A DNA stretch of 33,264 bases, from NCBI GenBank assembly GCA_910585605.1, contig CAJUFL010000045.1, positions 1-33,264 on the forward strand, read 5' to 3'. Shown here one piece after another: positions 24,796 through 33,242 of the stretch (within the stretch, counting starts at the first letter, position 1; each line of letters starts with the position of its first letter). Source of the stretch: an uncultured Lachnospiraceae bacterium. Its GTDB lineage: Bacteria; Bacillota; Clostridia; Lachnospirales; Lachnospiraceae. Both the position numbers and the translations under genes were made by a program. A model generated the notes under the pieces. That model saw nothing but the letters and a program-made list of their open reading frames with translations. It ran no database searches and had not been told where the DNA came from.

Positions 24796-25686
24796 ATGGT
24801 TGTTGTAAAGTTAGTCGGTGGAATCGGAAATCAGATGTTTGTGGCAGCATATGCCAAAATGCTGCAAATGCGAGGATATAATGTGTGTCTGGATGTTGAG
24901 ACATTTTTTCAGTATGAGCAGATGGGGGTTGCCAAATCCAAAAAGATTATATTATCAGATCCCGATTTAGAAGATTTTAATATAGATATTCCTGTTCTGA
25001 AACCAGGGAAAAGTGTCTACCGGTATATGATGGGGGTACATAAATGCAAAGCGATTGCTGATTTTTTAGAAAAGAGTGGGTTATATCATTATTATGAATG
25101 GGATACAGACGATTATTTTGATAAATATATGAGAGATATGGTGAAGATGAAAGATCATTCATATGTGACAGGATATTTTCAGAATGAAAGATTTTTCAAA
25201 AGATATGAGACAGAAATCCGAAGGATTTTTACTCCAAAACGGGAAGTAGAATTGCCGGAAGAATTAGAAAAGGAACGCAATAGAGATTATCCACTTGTGG
25301 GGATTCATTTTCGCAGGACTGATTACAGGTACGAAAAGAATTTTGATATGATAGAATTGGAATATTACGAAAAAGCACTTGCATGTATGAAGGAGAAAAT
25401 CGGGAAATTTGATATCTTCATCATTTCGGATGATTGTAACTGGGTAAAGAAGAACTGGAATTTAGAAGGCTTTAAAGTTTTTTATGCGAATGATTATAAA
25501 AAAGAAAAAGATTATTGGGACATGCTGTGGATGAGCAAATGTGATCATAATATAATTGCGAATTCAACATTTTCCTGGTGGGGAGCATGGCTGAATCCCA
25601 ACAAAGACAAGATCGTGATTGCACCTGAGAAATGGGTAAATTACAGAAAGACTGCTGTTGTGCCTAAGGATTGGATACAATTTTAA
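24796..25686 (+). CDS. Glycosyltransferase family 11 (alpha-1,2-fucosyltransferase-like)
   Basis: This 296-residue enzyme shows the GT11 signatures GGIGNQMFVAAYA (8-20), HFRRTDYR (171-178, the donor-binding HxRRxD motif) and NSTFSWWGAWLN near residues 257-268. GT11 members use GDP-fucose or related GDP-6-deoxy sugars, which fits the GDP-mannose-derived sugar genes 3-7 kb downstream. AAGGAGA at 24784-24790 sits before ATG 24796; an in-phase ATG at 24745 has no good site and would add 17 residues not typical of the family. The acceptor is unknown. Confidence 0.9.
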   Translation: MVVVKLVGGIGNQMFVAAYAKMLQMRGYNVCLDVETFFQYEQMGVAKSKKIILSDPDLEDFNIDIPVLKPGKSVYRYMMGVHKCKAIADFLEKSGLYHYYEWDTDDYFDKYMRDMVKMKDHSYVTGYFQNERFFKRYETEIRRIFTPKREVELPEELEKERNRDYPLVGIHFRRTDYRYEKNFDMIELEYYEKALACMKEKIGKFDIFIISDDCNWVKKNWNLEGFKVFYANDYKKEKDYWDMLWMSKCDHNIIANSTFSWWGAWLNPNKDKIVIAPEKWVNYRKTAVVPKDWIQF

Positions 25687-25722
25687 ATGAAGAATCGGCT
25701 TATGCGATAAAGGAGGAAATGT

Positions 25723-26418
25723 ATGATATATAATAATAATCAGTTACAGGAATATTTGAAGAATGACTGGATTCTTACCATGTTAAAAGAGGAAGAAAAT
25801 GAAATAAATAAAGACTTTAGAAGCCATATATGGCTTACAGAGATGGATAATAAGCGGATGATATATGCTGACATATACGGTGAATATCTGAAGGATAAAA
25901 GTGATACCCGTATATTGGATGTTGGAGGCGGATTTTCTTCCCTTACATCAGTGCTTTTAAGAAATTGTGATTATACGTTAATAGACTTTTTTGCACATGA
26001 TGAGAAAGAGAAAATAGAGAAAGTAAAACAGCAATATAATAAAGATTTTTTGTCAGACAGGGAGTGGAGTGCGGAAATACCAGAAGATTATGATGTGGTA
26101 ATCGCAAATGATATCTTTCCGGATGTAGACCAGAGAATGGAAATGTTTATTGATACATATCTGCCTCATTGTAAGGAGATGAAGCTGTTATTGACCTTTT
26201 ATAATAAGCCACAGTGGTATTTGACAAGACGGACGGATGATACAGAACTGCTTACCTTTTTGTCATGGGATGGTGAAATTACTGCACTGAAGTTAAGAAA
26301 ATATTTAGATAGAATGGATATTGACGAGACAGAACTGGAAGAGATGAAAAATACGCAGGAAAGTATATACCGGAATGGAAGACAGGTCGCATATGTTAAG
26401 TTAAAAGGTGATTTATAG
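25723..26418 (+). CDS. Methyltransferase-like protein, substrate unknown
   Basis: This 231-residue protein has the SAM-binding motif ILDVGGGFSSL (64-74), an acidic residue after the next strand (TLIDFF) and VVIANDIFPDVD where motif IV would be. The remaining sequence gives no specific family that I recognise. It follows the GT11 gene and precedes the Fcl-like reductase, so it may methylate a 6-deoxy sugar of the glycan; this is inference. The ribosome binding site AGGAGG lies just before ATG 25723. Confidence 0.75.
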   Translation: MIYNNNQLQEYLKNDWILTMLKEEENEINKDFRSHIWLTEMDNKRMIYADIYGEYLKDKSDTRILDVGGGFSSLTSVLLRNCDYTLIDFFAHDEKEKIEKVKQQYNKDFLSDREWSAEIPEDYDVVIANDIFPDVDQRMEMFIDTYLPHCKEMKLLLTFYNKPQWYLTRRTDDTELLTFLSWDGEITALKLRKYLDRMDIDETELEEMKNTQESIYRNGRQVAYVKLKGDL

Positions 26419-26464
26419 GGTTTCTTAATTTAACAGGTTAATAGGCTTTAAGAGGTGATGGAAT

Positions 26465-27376
26465 ATGATATTGGTTTTAGGAGCAACAGGTTTTTTAGGA
26501 AAAAGGGTTGTTAGAAAATTAGAAGAATTGAAATTGGAATATACGAAAAGTTCACAATCAATGGGTGTGGATTTGAGGAATAAGGAGGAAACTTTTCATC
26601 TGTTTTCAGAGGTTAAGCCGGAATATGTCATTAACTGTGCTGCCTATGTGGGAGGTATTCAGTTTGGGCTGAAGCATTCCGGTGAAATGTTTTTAAATAA
26701 CATGCTGATGCAGATTAATATATTAGAAGCATGCAGAGAGTATGATGTAAAACGTCTGGTAAACCCGATTTCAAATTGTGCATATCCGGGTAAGGCCACT
26801 TTGTTTAAAGAAAGTGAGTTTTGGGATGGTCCACTCCATGAATCGGTGCAGGTTTACGGTTTTGTAAAAAAGGCCATGTGTATGGGTGCATATGCTTATA
26901 AAGAACAGTACGGCTGTGATATTGTGAATATCATTATATCCAATATGTATGGTCCGGAAGATCATTTTGAAGAAGAACGTTCTCATGCCCTGGGTGCACT
27001 GATCATGAAAATTGTAAAGGCAAAAAGAGAGGATTTGCCAAGTGTTACGATATGGGGTACTGGCAATCCTGTAAGAGAATGGCTTCACGTTGATGATGGT
27101 GCCGAGGCGTTGATCAGGGCAATGAATATATCAAGCCAGGATGAACCCATTAATATAGGTGTTTCTTCTGGTATCTCTATTAAGGATATGGCGGAGATGA
27201 TCAAAGAGATTGTGGGCTATGAGGGTGACTTTGTGTACGATACATCAAAGCCTGACGGAGCACCTTATAAAACGGTAGACGGTTCAAGAGGAGAGGCGAT
27301 ATTTGGCTGGAAACCGGAAATTAGTTTTAGGCAGGGGCTGGAAATGACAATCCAATGGTATCTGGATAATTATTAA
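26465..27376 (+). CDS. GDP-L-fucose synthase-like NAD(P)-dependent epimerase/reductase
   Basis: This 303-residue extended SDR has LGATGFLG (5-12), INCAAYVGG (56-64), ISNCAYPG in place of the Fcl SSCIYP and the catalytic pair Y131/K135. The overall plan, including FLNNMLMQINILEA, matches GDP-fucose synthase (Fcl/WcaG), which epimerises and reduces GDP-4-keto-6-deoxymannose. Its substrate would come from the Gmd at 30504. The neighbouring GT11 enzyme could use the product. Reduction of a GDP-4-keto-heptose instead is possible given the heptose genes upstream. Confidence 0.82.
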   Translation: MILVLGATGFLGKRVVRKLEELKLEYTKSSQSMGVDLRNKEETFHLFSEVKPEYVINCAAYVGGIQFGLKHSGEMFLNNMLMQINILEACREYDVKRLVNPISNCAYPGKATLFKESEFWDGPLHESVQVYGFVKKAMCMGAYAYKEQYGCDIVNIIISNMYGPEDHFEEERSHALGALIMKIVKAKREDLPSVTIWGTGNPVREWLHVDDGAEALIRAMNISSQDEPINIGVSSGISIKDMAEMIKEIVGYEGDFVYDTSKPDGAPYKTVDGSRGEAIFGWKPEISFRQGLEMTIQWYLDNY

Positions 27377-27401
27377 TATACGAGTGGTAAAGGAGTTTGC
27401 A

Positions 27402-27800
27402 ATGCAGGTTATAGAAAAAGACGGAGTGGTTCTTGCAAGACATATCTTGGAAGAGGACTGGAACGAAGGATTGAATTTTTTTTCAGAGGACTCAGAGTAT
27501 ATTCAGCTGGGTGCGTGGAGTTATGACGAAGGGAAAGAGTTATTGGCACATGTTCATAATGAGGTGCCCAGGCAGATTAATAGAACGTATGAAGTTCTCT
27601 ATATCAGGAAAGGAAAAATCAGAGCAAAAATATATACATTACAGGAAGAACCGGTGTGTGAATTTGATGTAAAGGAAGGAGAACTTCTGGTTTTATTAGA
27701 GTGCGGTCATGGTTATACAATCCTGGAGGACGGGACAAAGGTGATTGAAATAAAAAATGGACCATATTTAGGTGCAGATGTTGACCGGAGAAGAATATAA
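27402..27800 (+). CDS. Small cupin-fold protein
   Basis: This is a 132-residue single-domain beta protein. HVHNE (near 49-53) and EVLYIRKGKIRAKIY in the middle resemble cupin motif 1 with its following strands, and ECGHGYTIL the second motif. Such cupins in sugar clusters can be keto-sugar isomerases (FdtA/WxcM-like) or sugar binders. It lies between the Fcl-like reductase and the aminotransferase, where an isomerase of a GDP-keto sugar would fit, but that is inference. ATG 27402 follows AAAGGAG (27389-27395); a GTG at 27384 lies before the site and is rejected. Confidence 0.76.
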   Translation: MQVIEKDGVVLARHILEEDWNEGLNFFSEDSEYIQLGAWSYDEGKELLAHVHNEVPRQINRTYEVLYIRKGKIRAKIYTLQEEPVCEFDVKEGELLVLLECGHGYTILEDGTKVIEIKNGPYLGADVDRRRI

Positions 27801-27847
27801 GGCAATTACGTTATATATAAGGGATTATGATAATTAGGAGGTAGGGC

Positions 27848-28930
27848 ATGGAATTTATCAATCAAATGGAACCGAATTTTGATGAGCACGAGGCAGAGCA
27901 TTTATATGAATATATGCAAAGTGGTGGATGGGTGACGGAATTTCGCAAGACAGCTGAGTTTGCAGACATGATTGCCCAGTATACAGGAAGTAAATATTGT
28001 TCTATCACTGCAAACGGTACGGTCAGCTTATCCATTGCGTTATTGGCATGCGGTGTTTCACGGGATGATGAGGTTATTGTTCCAGATTATACAATGGTTG
28101 CTACTCCAAATGCTGCGGAGCTGATTGGTGCAAAGGCTGTCTTTGTGGATATAGACCGCAGGAATCTGTGTATGGATTTTGAACAGATGGTAAAAGCCGT
28201 CACAGAAAAGACAAAGGCAGTCATATTAGTTTCCATTAACGGAAGATATCCTGAAAATATAGAACAGTTTGTTACATATTGTAAAGAGAAAGGATTGTAT
28301 CTGATTGAAGATGCGGCACAGTCTTTGGGCTCTTTTTGCAAAGGACGGCATCTTGGTACATTTGGGGATATTGGAAGCTTTTCGTTTAGTTCTCCCAAAA
28401 TTATTACAACCGGCCAGGGTGGTGCATTGATAACGGATAACGAGGATTTATATAAAAACATAAAACGTATCCGGGACTTTGGACGTGACCAGGGGGGAAG
28501 CGATCATTATATCGTAAAGGGATGGAATTTTAAATTTACGGATGTACAGGCTGTTATTGGAATTGAGCAGATGAAAAAGCTGCCTCAAAGAGTCATACGT
28601 AAAAAGGAATTAGGGAAATTATATGAACAATATTTAAGCGATATTCCACAGGTTGAAATGATTCCTACGGATTATGAAAACACACCACCTTGGTTTTTTG
28701 ATATATTATGCGAGGACAGGGAATCATTAATCACATTTTTGAAGGATAATAATATTGGTTCCAGGCCTTTTTATCCTCCTCTTCACGCAGAACCGGCATA
28801 CGGTTATAGTGGTTCTTATCCTGTAACCGAGGAGATATCCCAAAAAGGATTATGGCTTCCATCTTCTGTGGCATTAACGGATGAACAGGTGAAATATATT
28901 TGCGATAAGATTCGAGAATATTATCAATAG
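27848..28930 (+). CDS. DegT/DnrJ/EryC1-family sugar aminotransferase
   Basis: This 360-residue PLP enzyme should aminate a keto nucleotide sugar. It shows SITANGTVSLSIAL (52-65), EDAAQSLGS (154-162) and SFSSPKIITTGQGG, where K184 is the PLP lysine. A lysine here argues for an aminotransferase rather than a ColD-like 3-dehydratase, which has histidine. With Gmd and ManC downstream, a GDP-4-amino-4,6-dideoxymannose (perosamine) synthase is the simplest guess, but 3-aminotransferases share the fold. AGGAGGTAG precedes the ATG. Confidence 0.87.
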   Translation: MEFINQMEPNFDEHEAEHLYEYMQSGGWVTEFRKTAEFADMIAQYTGSKYCSITANGTVSLSIALLACGVSRDDEVIVPDYTMVATPNAAELIGAKAVFVDIDRRNLCMDFEQMVKAVTEKTKAVILVSINGRYPENIEQFVTYCKEKGLYLIEDAAQSLGSFCKGRHLGTFGDIGSFSFSSPKIITTGQGGALITDNEDLYKNIKRIRDFGRDQGGSDHYIVKGWNFKFTDVQAVIGIEQMKKLPQRVIRKKELGKLYEQYLSDIPQVEMIPTDYENTPPWFFDILCEDRESLITFLKDNNIGSRPFYPPLHAEPAYGYSGSYPVTEEISQKGLWLPSSVALTDEQVKYICDKIREYYQ

Positions 28931-28946
28931 AGGAGATTTTAATACC

Positions 28947-29714
28947 ATGAAAAAAATGAGTATATTTGAATATATGGAAGACCGCAGCCGGTATGAACAG
29001 TTAAACAGTGATGAACGGTTTGTAGTAGATACGGAAAATGATTGGCCGATATTAACTGATAAGTATGTGGATAATGGTTCGGCAAGTGATGAATTTTTTA
29101 TCTATCCTATTTGGACAGCTAGAAAGATCAGGCAAAATTCCAATGGGATTCATTATGATGTGTGTTCTCCAATCGACACTATGATTGCCAATTTGCTGGG
29201 TTTCAGGGGTGATCTGGTACTGATTACCAACACTTGGGTTCCGATTAATTTTGAACGGCAGTTTTCCAGTAAAATACGCTCTAATATTGATATATTAAAT
29301 GAATTAAACAAAATAGAAAGTGCTTCTGTAGATTCCCTTTCTTCCTGCAATTTTCTGGACAAAATTGGTTTGGGGAGGTATGGGGAGCAAATAGATGCGG
29401 ATGCCTGGCTTAAGCTTCTGCATGAATTCAAAAGGATTCTTGCACCAAAGGGGCGATTGTATTTGGTAACAAAAGTTTCTGAAGTCGAAAAAATAGTGTT
29501 TAATAGATTCAGGACATTTCATTATAATACGATTTTAGAGGAGCTGGCACCCCTTTCCCTTGTGGAAATGTCAATTGGTGATGGGAAAAGCTACAGGAAA
29601 TGCATATGGCGGGATGAACATCAACAAATTATCAAGGATGAGAATACATTGAGATGGATTGAAAAGGCAGATACCATTGCAATGTTTGAATTTCAATCAG
29701 AAAGGATGGTGTAA
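28947..29714 (+). CDS. DUF268-like protein, first of a tandem pair (methyltransferase-like)
   Basis: This 255-residue protein shares with its downstream neighbour the layout YDVCSPIDTMIANLLGF versus WDVGSSVDGFISHLLSF, a central SLSSCNFLDKI block and GLGRYGEQID (141-150), followed by FKRILAPKGRLYLV. This pattern fits the DUF268 group, whose fold resembles SAM methyltransferases. The glycine-rich SAM loop is not clear, and this copy is the more divergent: it has NFLDK where the other has SVEHF. It may be a regulatory or inactive partner. Activity is not proven for either. Confidence 0.72.
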   Translation: MKKMSIFEYMEDRSRYEQLNSDERFVVDTENDWPILTDKYVDNGSASDEFFIYPIWTARKIRQNSNGIHYDVCSPIDTMIANLLGFRGDLVLITNTWVPINFERQFSSKIRSNIDILNELNKIESASVDSLSSCNFLDKIGLGRYGEQIDADAWLKLLHEFKRILAPKGRLYLVTKVSEVEKIVFNRFRTFHYNTILEELAPLSLVEMSIGDGKSYRKCIWRDEHQQIIKDENTLRWIEKADTIAMFEFQSERMV

Positions 29715-29717
29715 GAG

Positions 29718-30458
29718 ATGGCAGATTGGGAATATGCTTCTGAATTGATAAAAGAAAAAAATAGTCTCAGCTATCATCCGTTTCAATATGATCCTGCTAA
29801 GGAGAAATTGCTGGATATACAAAACAGTAGTTGTATGCATACGTTTGACTGGCAGTATTTTTATGAGGATATTTGGTGTGCAAAGAAAATTTATGAATAT
29901 AATCCAGACTGGCACTGGGATGTAGGTTCCTCCGTGGATGGTTTTATTTCTCATCTGTTAAGTTTCAGAGAGAATATTAATCTTATTGATATCAGACCGA
30001 TACAATCGGATATAGAAGGTGTTTGCTATACATGTGCGGATGCAACAGATATGTCTGGTATTGAAGATGAGAGTATAGAATCTTTATCTGCTCTTTGTTC
30101 GGTTGAACATTTTGGGTTGGGAAGATATGGCGATCCCATCGATCCAAACGCTTGGAGCAAAGCACTCCATTCTTTTGAACGGGTAGTAAAGGCGGGAGGA
30201 CATTTATATATTTCTGTTCCTGTAGGTAACAAAAACAGATTGTGTTTTAATGCGCATAGGGTCTTTGAGATTGATACGATTATAAATACATTTCAGGATA
30301 TGGAATTATTGGAGCTTTCTATGGTGGTAAATTATACATTAGAAAAAGTATTATGGAAAGATGATGATACAGTAAAAAGAAATGAAGAAATTCTGGATTT
30401 ATTAAAAAGCGGGAAGTTGAACATGAACTTTGGAATGTTTGAGTTCGTGAAGCGTTAA
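29718..30458 (+). CDS. DUF268-family protein, second of a tandem pair (methyltransferase-like)
   Basis: This is a 246-residue member of DUF268: WHWDVGSSVDGFISHLL (66-82), LIDIRPI, LSALCSVEHFGLGRYGDPID (123-142) and FERVVKAGGHLYISVPVG. The SVEHFGLGRYGDPIDP stretch is the family hallmark. Members sit in polysaccharide loci and look like class I methyltransferases, but their reaction is not established to my knowledge. The ATG is 3 bases after the stop of its paralogue, so both are probably made together, perhaps as a heterodimer. Confidence 0.82.
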   Translation: MADWEYASELIKEKNSLSYHPFQYDPAKEKLLDIQNSSCMHTFDWQYFYEDIWCAKKIYEYNPDWHWDVGSSVDGFISHLLSFRENINLIDIRPIQSDIEGVCYTCADATDMSGIEDESIESLSALCSVEHFGLGRYGDPIDPNAWSKALHSFERVVKAGGHLYISVPVGNKNRLCFNAHRVFEIDTIINTFQDMELLELSMVVNYTLEKVLWKDDDTVKRNEEILDLLKSGKLNMNFGMFEFVKR

Positions 30459-30503
30459 GTGTAAGAAGGATACTTTACAAGGTATTACGAAAGGAGAGAA
30501 ATA

Positions 30504-31538
30504 GTGAAAAAAGCATTGATTACAGGTATTACTGGGCAAGACGGTTCCTATTTGGCAGAATTTTTATTGGAAAAAAATTATGAGGTACATGGTATTACCA
30601 GGCGGAGTTCCATTTCCAATACTGCAAGAATAGACCATTTAATTGAAAAAAATGCAATTACTTTGCATGATGGGGATTTGTCAGATTCCTCTTCTCTCAT
30701 TCGTATTATTCATAATGTAGAACCGGATGAAATATACAATCTGGCAGCACAGTCTCATGTTCAGGTATCCTTTGATGTACCGGAATATTCCGGCGATGTA
30801 GATGCCTTAGGTGTTCTCCGTATATTGGAGGCTGTTCGTATACTTGGACTTGAGACCAAAACAAAAATTTATCAGGCATCTACTTCAGAATTATATGGTA
30901 AGGTGGAAGAGATTCCTCAAAAAGAGACTACGCCGTTTCATCCGTATAGTCCATATGCGGTGGCAAAGCAGTATGGTTTCTGGATTACAAAGGAATACAG
31001 AGAAGCTTATAATATGTTTGCTGTAAATGGAATTTTATTTAATCATGAATCAGAACGGCGGGGAGACAATTTTGTAACGAGAAAAATTACTTTGGCGGCT
31101 GGAAGAATTGCGGAAGGTTTACAGGATCATCTGGAACTGGGAAATATGGATTCCCTGAGGGATTGGGGATATGCCAAGGATTACGTGGAATGTATGTGGC
31201 TGATGCTTCAACAGGATAAACCGGATGATTTTGTGATAGCGACGGGGGAACAGCATACAGTCAGGGAGTTTACAGAGAAAGCATTTGCTGAAAACGGTAT
31301 GATTATTCGCTGGGAAGGCAGTGGATTGGAAGAAAAAGGGTATGACAGGGATACTGGTAAGATGTTGGTTTGTGTGAATCCAGAATGGTTCCGCCCTACA
31401 GATGTGAATAATCTTTGGGGGGATCCTACGAAAGCAAAGACGGTTCTGAAATGGAATCCACAAAAAACCAGTTTTGAGGAATTGGTGCGGCTTATGGCAC
31501 ATCATGACCGTGAACTGGCCAAAAAGGAAAAGCCCTGA
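30504..31538 (+). CDS. gmd: GDP-mannose 4,6-dehydratase
   Basis: This 344-residue extended SDR matches Gmd along its length: ITGITGQDGSYLAEFLL (6-22), HGITRRSSI, AAQSHVQVSFDVPEYS, STSELYGKVEEIPQKE with the catalytic Ser/Thr-Glu, YSPYAVAK with the Tyr-Lys pair, and ERRGDNFVTRKIT. It makes GDP-4-keto-6-deoxy-D-mannose, the shared precursor for the Fcl-like reductase and the aminotransferase. Translation starts at GTG 30504, with AAGGAGA at 30491-30497. Action on GDP-heptose, as in Campylobacter 6-deoxyheptose synthesis, cannot be ruled out. Confidence 0.93.
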   Translation: MKKALITGITGQDGSYLAEFLLEKNYEVHGITRRSSISNTARIDHLIEKNAITLHDGDLSDSSSLIRIIHNVEPDEIYNLAAQSHVQVSFDVPEYSGDVDALGVLRILEAVRILGLETKTKIYQASTSELYGKVEEIPQKETTPFHPYSPYAVAKQYGFWITKEYREAYNMFAVNGILFNHESERRGDNFVTRKITLAAGRIAEGLQDHLELGNMDSLRDWGYAKDYVECMWLMLQQDKPDDFVIATGEQHTVREFTEKAFAENGMIIRWEGSGLEEKGYDRDTGKMLVCVNPEWFRPTDVNNLWGDPTKAKTVLKWNPQKTSFEELVRLMAHHDRELAKKEKP

Positions 31539-31564
31539 TATTATGTTAGGAGGTGAGGATTATA

Positions 31565-32887
31565 ATGAACATAATTTTGCTGTCAGGAGGATCAGGAAAG
31601 CGGTTATGGCCTTTGTCAAATGATGTCCGTTCGAAACAGTTTATCAAGATATTCAGGGAAGAAACGCAAGCATATCAATCTATGATACAAAGAATTTATC
31701 GGCAGATTCAGTCAATAGATAAGGATGCTGTAATCACAATTGCAACAGCAAAAACCCAGGTTTCAGCTATTCACAATCAGTTGGGAAATGATGTGAATAT
31801 TTCAGTGGAGCCATGCAGAAGGGATACTTTTCCGGCAATTGTTTTGGCAACAGCTTATTTGCGAGATGTACAGGGAGTATCCGAGGATGAAGCGGTGGTG
31901 GTTTGTCCTGTGGATCCTTATGTGGGAGATGAATATTTTCAGGCATTGATGGATTTGAAGGTACAGGCAGAAAAAGAGGAAGCGAGACTTGTTCTTATGG
32001 GAATTGAACCGACTTATCCAAGTGAAAAGTATGGCTATATTATTCCAGAAGATAAAAATGCTGTAAGCAAAGTAGGTACATTTAAAGAAAAGCCGAATAT
32101 AGAGACCGCAGAAAGATATATTGCACAGGGTGCTTTGTGGAATGGCGGTGTATTTGCATATAAGATTAAATATGTTTTGGATAAAGCACATGATATGATT
32201 GACTTTACTGATTATGCAGATTTATATGCAAAATATGAATCACTTACTAAAATCAGTTTTGACTATGCGGTTGTGGAAAAGGAAAGTGATATTCAGGTAA
32301 TGCGTTATAATGGGGATTGGAAGGATTTGGGGACCTGGAACACATTAACTGAAGCAATGAAAGAAAATTGTATTGGCAATGGGGTACTTGATCAGGAATG
32401 TAAAAATGTCCATGTGATCAACGAACTGGATATACCCATTTTATGTATGGGTTTAAAGGATGTGGTCGTATCAGCAAGTCCTGATGGAATTCTGGTTTCT
32501 GATAAAGAACAGTCTAGTTATATTAAGCCTTATGTGGATAAATTCGTACAGGATGCCAAATTTGCTGAGAAATCATGGGGAAGCTATACTGTATTAGATG
32601 TTCAGGAAGAGAGTATGACGATTAAGGTTACACTGAATCCACACCAGAGAATGAATTATCATAGTCATGAATATCGGGATGAGGTTTGGACAGTTACTGC
32701 GGGAACGGGAAAAGTAATTGTAGACGGCGTTGAACAGCAGGTTAAGCCAGGAGATGTTATTTCCATGCCGGCAGGATGCAGGCATACAATGATAGCGGAG
32801 ACAGAATTGCAGGTTATTGAGGTGCAGTTGGGAAAATCAATTCGTGCAAGTGATAAGCAAAAATATGAGCTGGAAGATGAATTCTGA
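31565..32887 (+). CDS. manC: Mannose-1-phosphate guanylyltransferase with C-terminal cupin
   Basis: This 440-residue enzyme makes GDP-mannose, the donor precursor for Gmd. The N-terminus has the guanylyltransferase loop LLSGGSGKRLWPLS (5-18), with KQF after it, then EPCRRDTFPAI, VCPVDPYVG, FKEKP and WNGGVFAYK. The C-terminal 100 residues are a cupin (NPHQRMNYHSHEYRDEVW, then VKPGDVISMPAGCRHT) like the isomerase part of type II phosphomannose isomerases, so the protein may be bifunctional. Start ATG 31565 lies 8 bases after a near-perfect AGGAGGTGA (31548-31556); a GTG at 31553 falls inside that site. It is the last gene of the operon. Confidence 0.92.
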   Translation: MNIILLSGGSGKRLWPLSNDVRSKQFIKIFREETQAYQSMIQRIYRQIQSIDKDAVITIATAKTQVSAIHNQLGNDVNISVEPCRRDTFPAIVLATAYLRDVQGVSEDEAVVVCPVDPYVGDEYFQALMDLKVQAEKEEARLVLMGIEPTYPSEKYGYIIPEDKNAVSKVGTFKEKPNIETAERYIAQGALWNGGVFAYKIKYVLDKAHDMIDFTDYADLYAKYESLTKISFDYAVVEKESDIQVMRYNGDWKDLGTWNTLTEAMKENCIGNGVLDQECKNVHVINELDIPILCMGLKDVVVSASPDGILVSDKEQSSYIKPYVDKFVQDAKFAEKSWGSYTVLDVQEESMTIKVTLNPHQRMNYHSHEYRDEVWTVTAGTGKVIVDGVEQQVKPGDVISMPAGCRHTMIAETELQVIEVQLGKSIRASDKQKYELEDEF

Positions 32888-33242
32888 TTATTAGGGGATA
32901 GCATTAAATTTGTACAGAAAAAATATTTTTAATGTGATTGCTATATGCGTTTTTTGCCACTTTGATATTTATAATTACGAACAAGAAAAAAGAAACATTT
33001 GCTTTAACAGATATTAAGCGTAGAGTTTCTTTTTTTGATTGATTACAAAAATGTAAGCCGTATCGCATGAACAGGATGGATAGTATGAACAAACGATGGT
33101 TTGTATACATATGGAAAAGGCGTACTTTACATAGGGAGTCGCAGTCGATATCATTAAAGAAAATTATATATAAAGAAGATGATAATATATTTATTAAATA
33201 ATTTGTCTATTGTGAACAAATCTGAGAGGAGGAACAACAAGG
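32888..33242. other. 355-bp gene-free spacer
   Basis: The spacer holds the terminator at 32986-33036 and an AT-rich leader before the next gene. GTCGATAT at 33144-33151 resembles a sigma-28 -10 box, but no TAAA lies 15 bases upstream (CTTT there). An inverted repeat, ATTTGT (33201-33206) with ACAAAT (33216-33221), lies just before the ribosome binding site and could be an operator or leader hairpin. No open frame of note is seen. Confidence 0.45.
32986..33036 (+). terminator. A/T-rich terminator after the glycan operon
   Basis: An 11-bp perfect stem (32986-32996 with 33025-33035), with A residues on the left and a run of T on the right, encloses a 28-base loop that can pair again weakly (GCTT/AAGC). 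The T run to 33036 fits rho-independent termination, about 100 bases after the manC stop. The symmetric A and T runs would also let it work on the other strand. Confidence 0.68.

Noticed and set aside
7417..32887. Capsule or exopolysaccharide locus
   Set aside because: No flippase, polymerase, exporter or initiating transferase, and the context is flagellin with sigma-28-like promoters; not excluded, but less likely.
33144..33151. GTCGATAT as a third sigma-28 promoter before the last gene
   Set aside because: The -35 position holds CTTT instead of TAAA, so only the -10 half matches.
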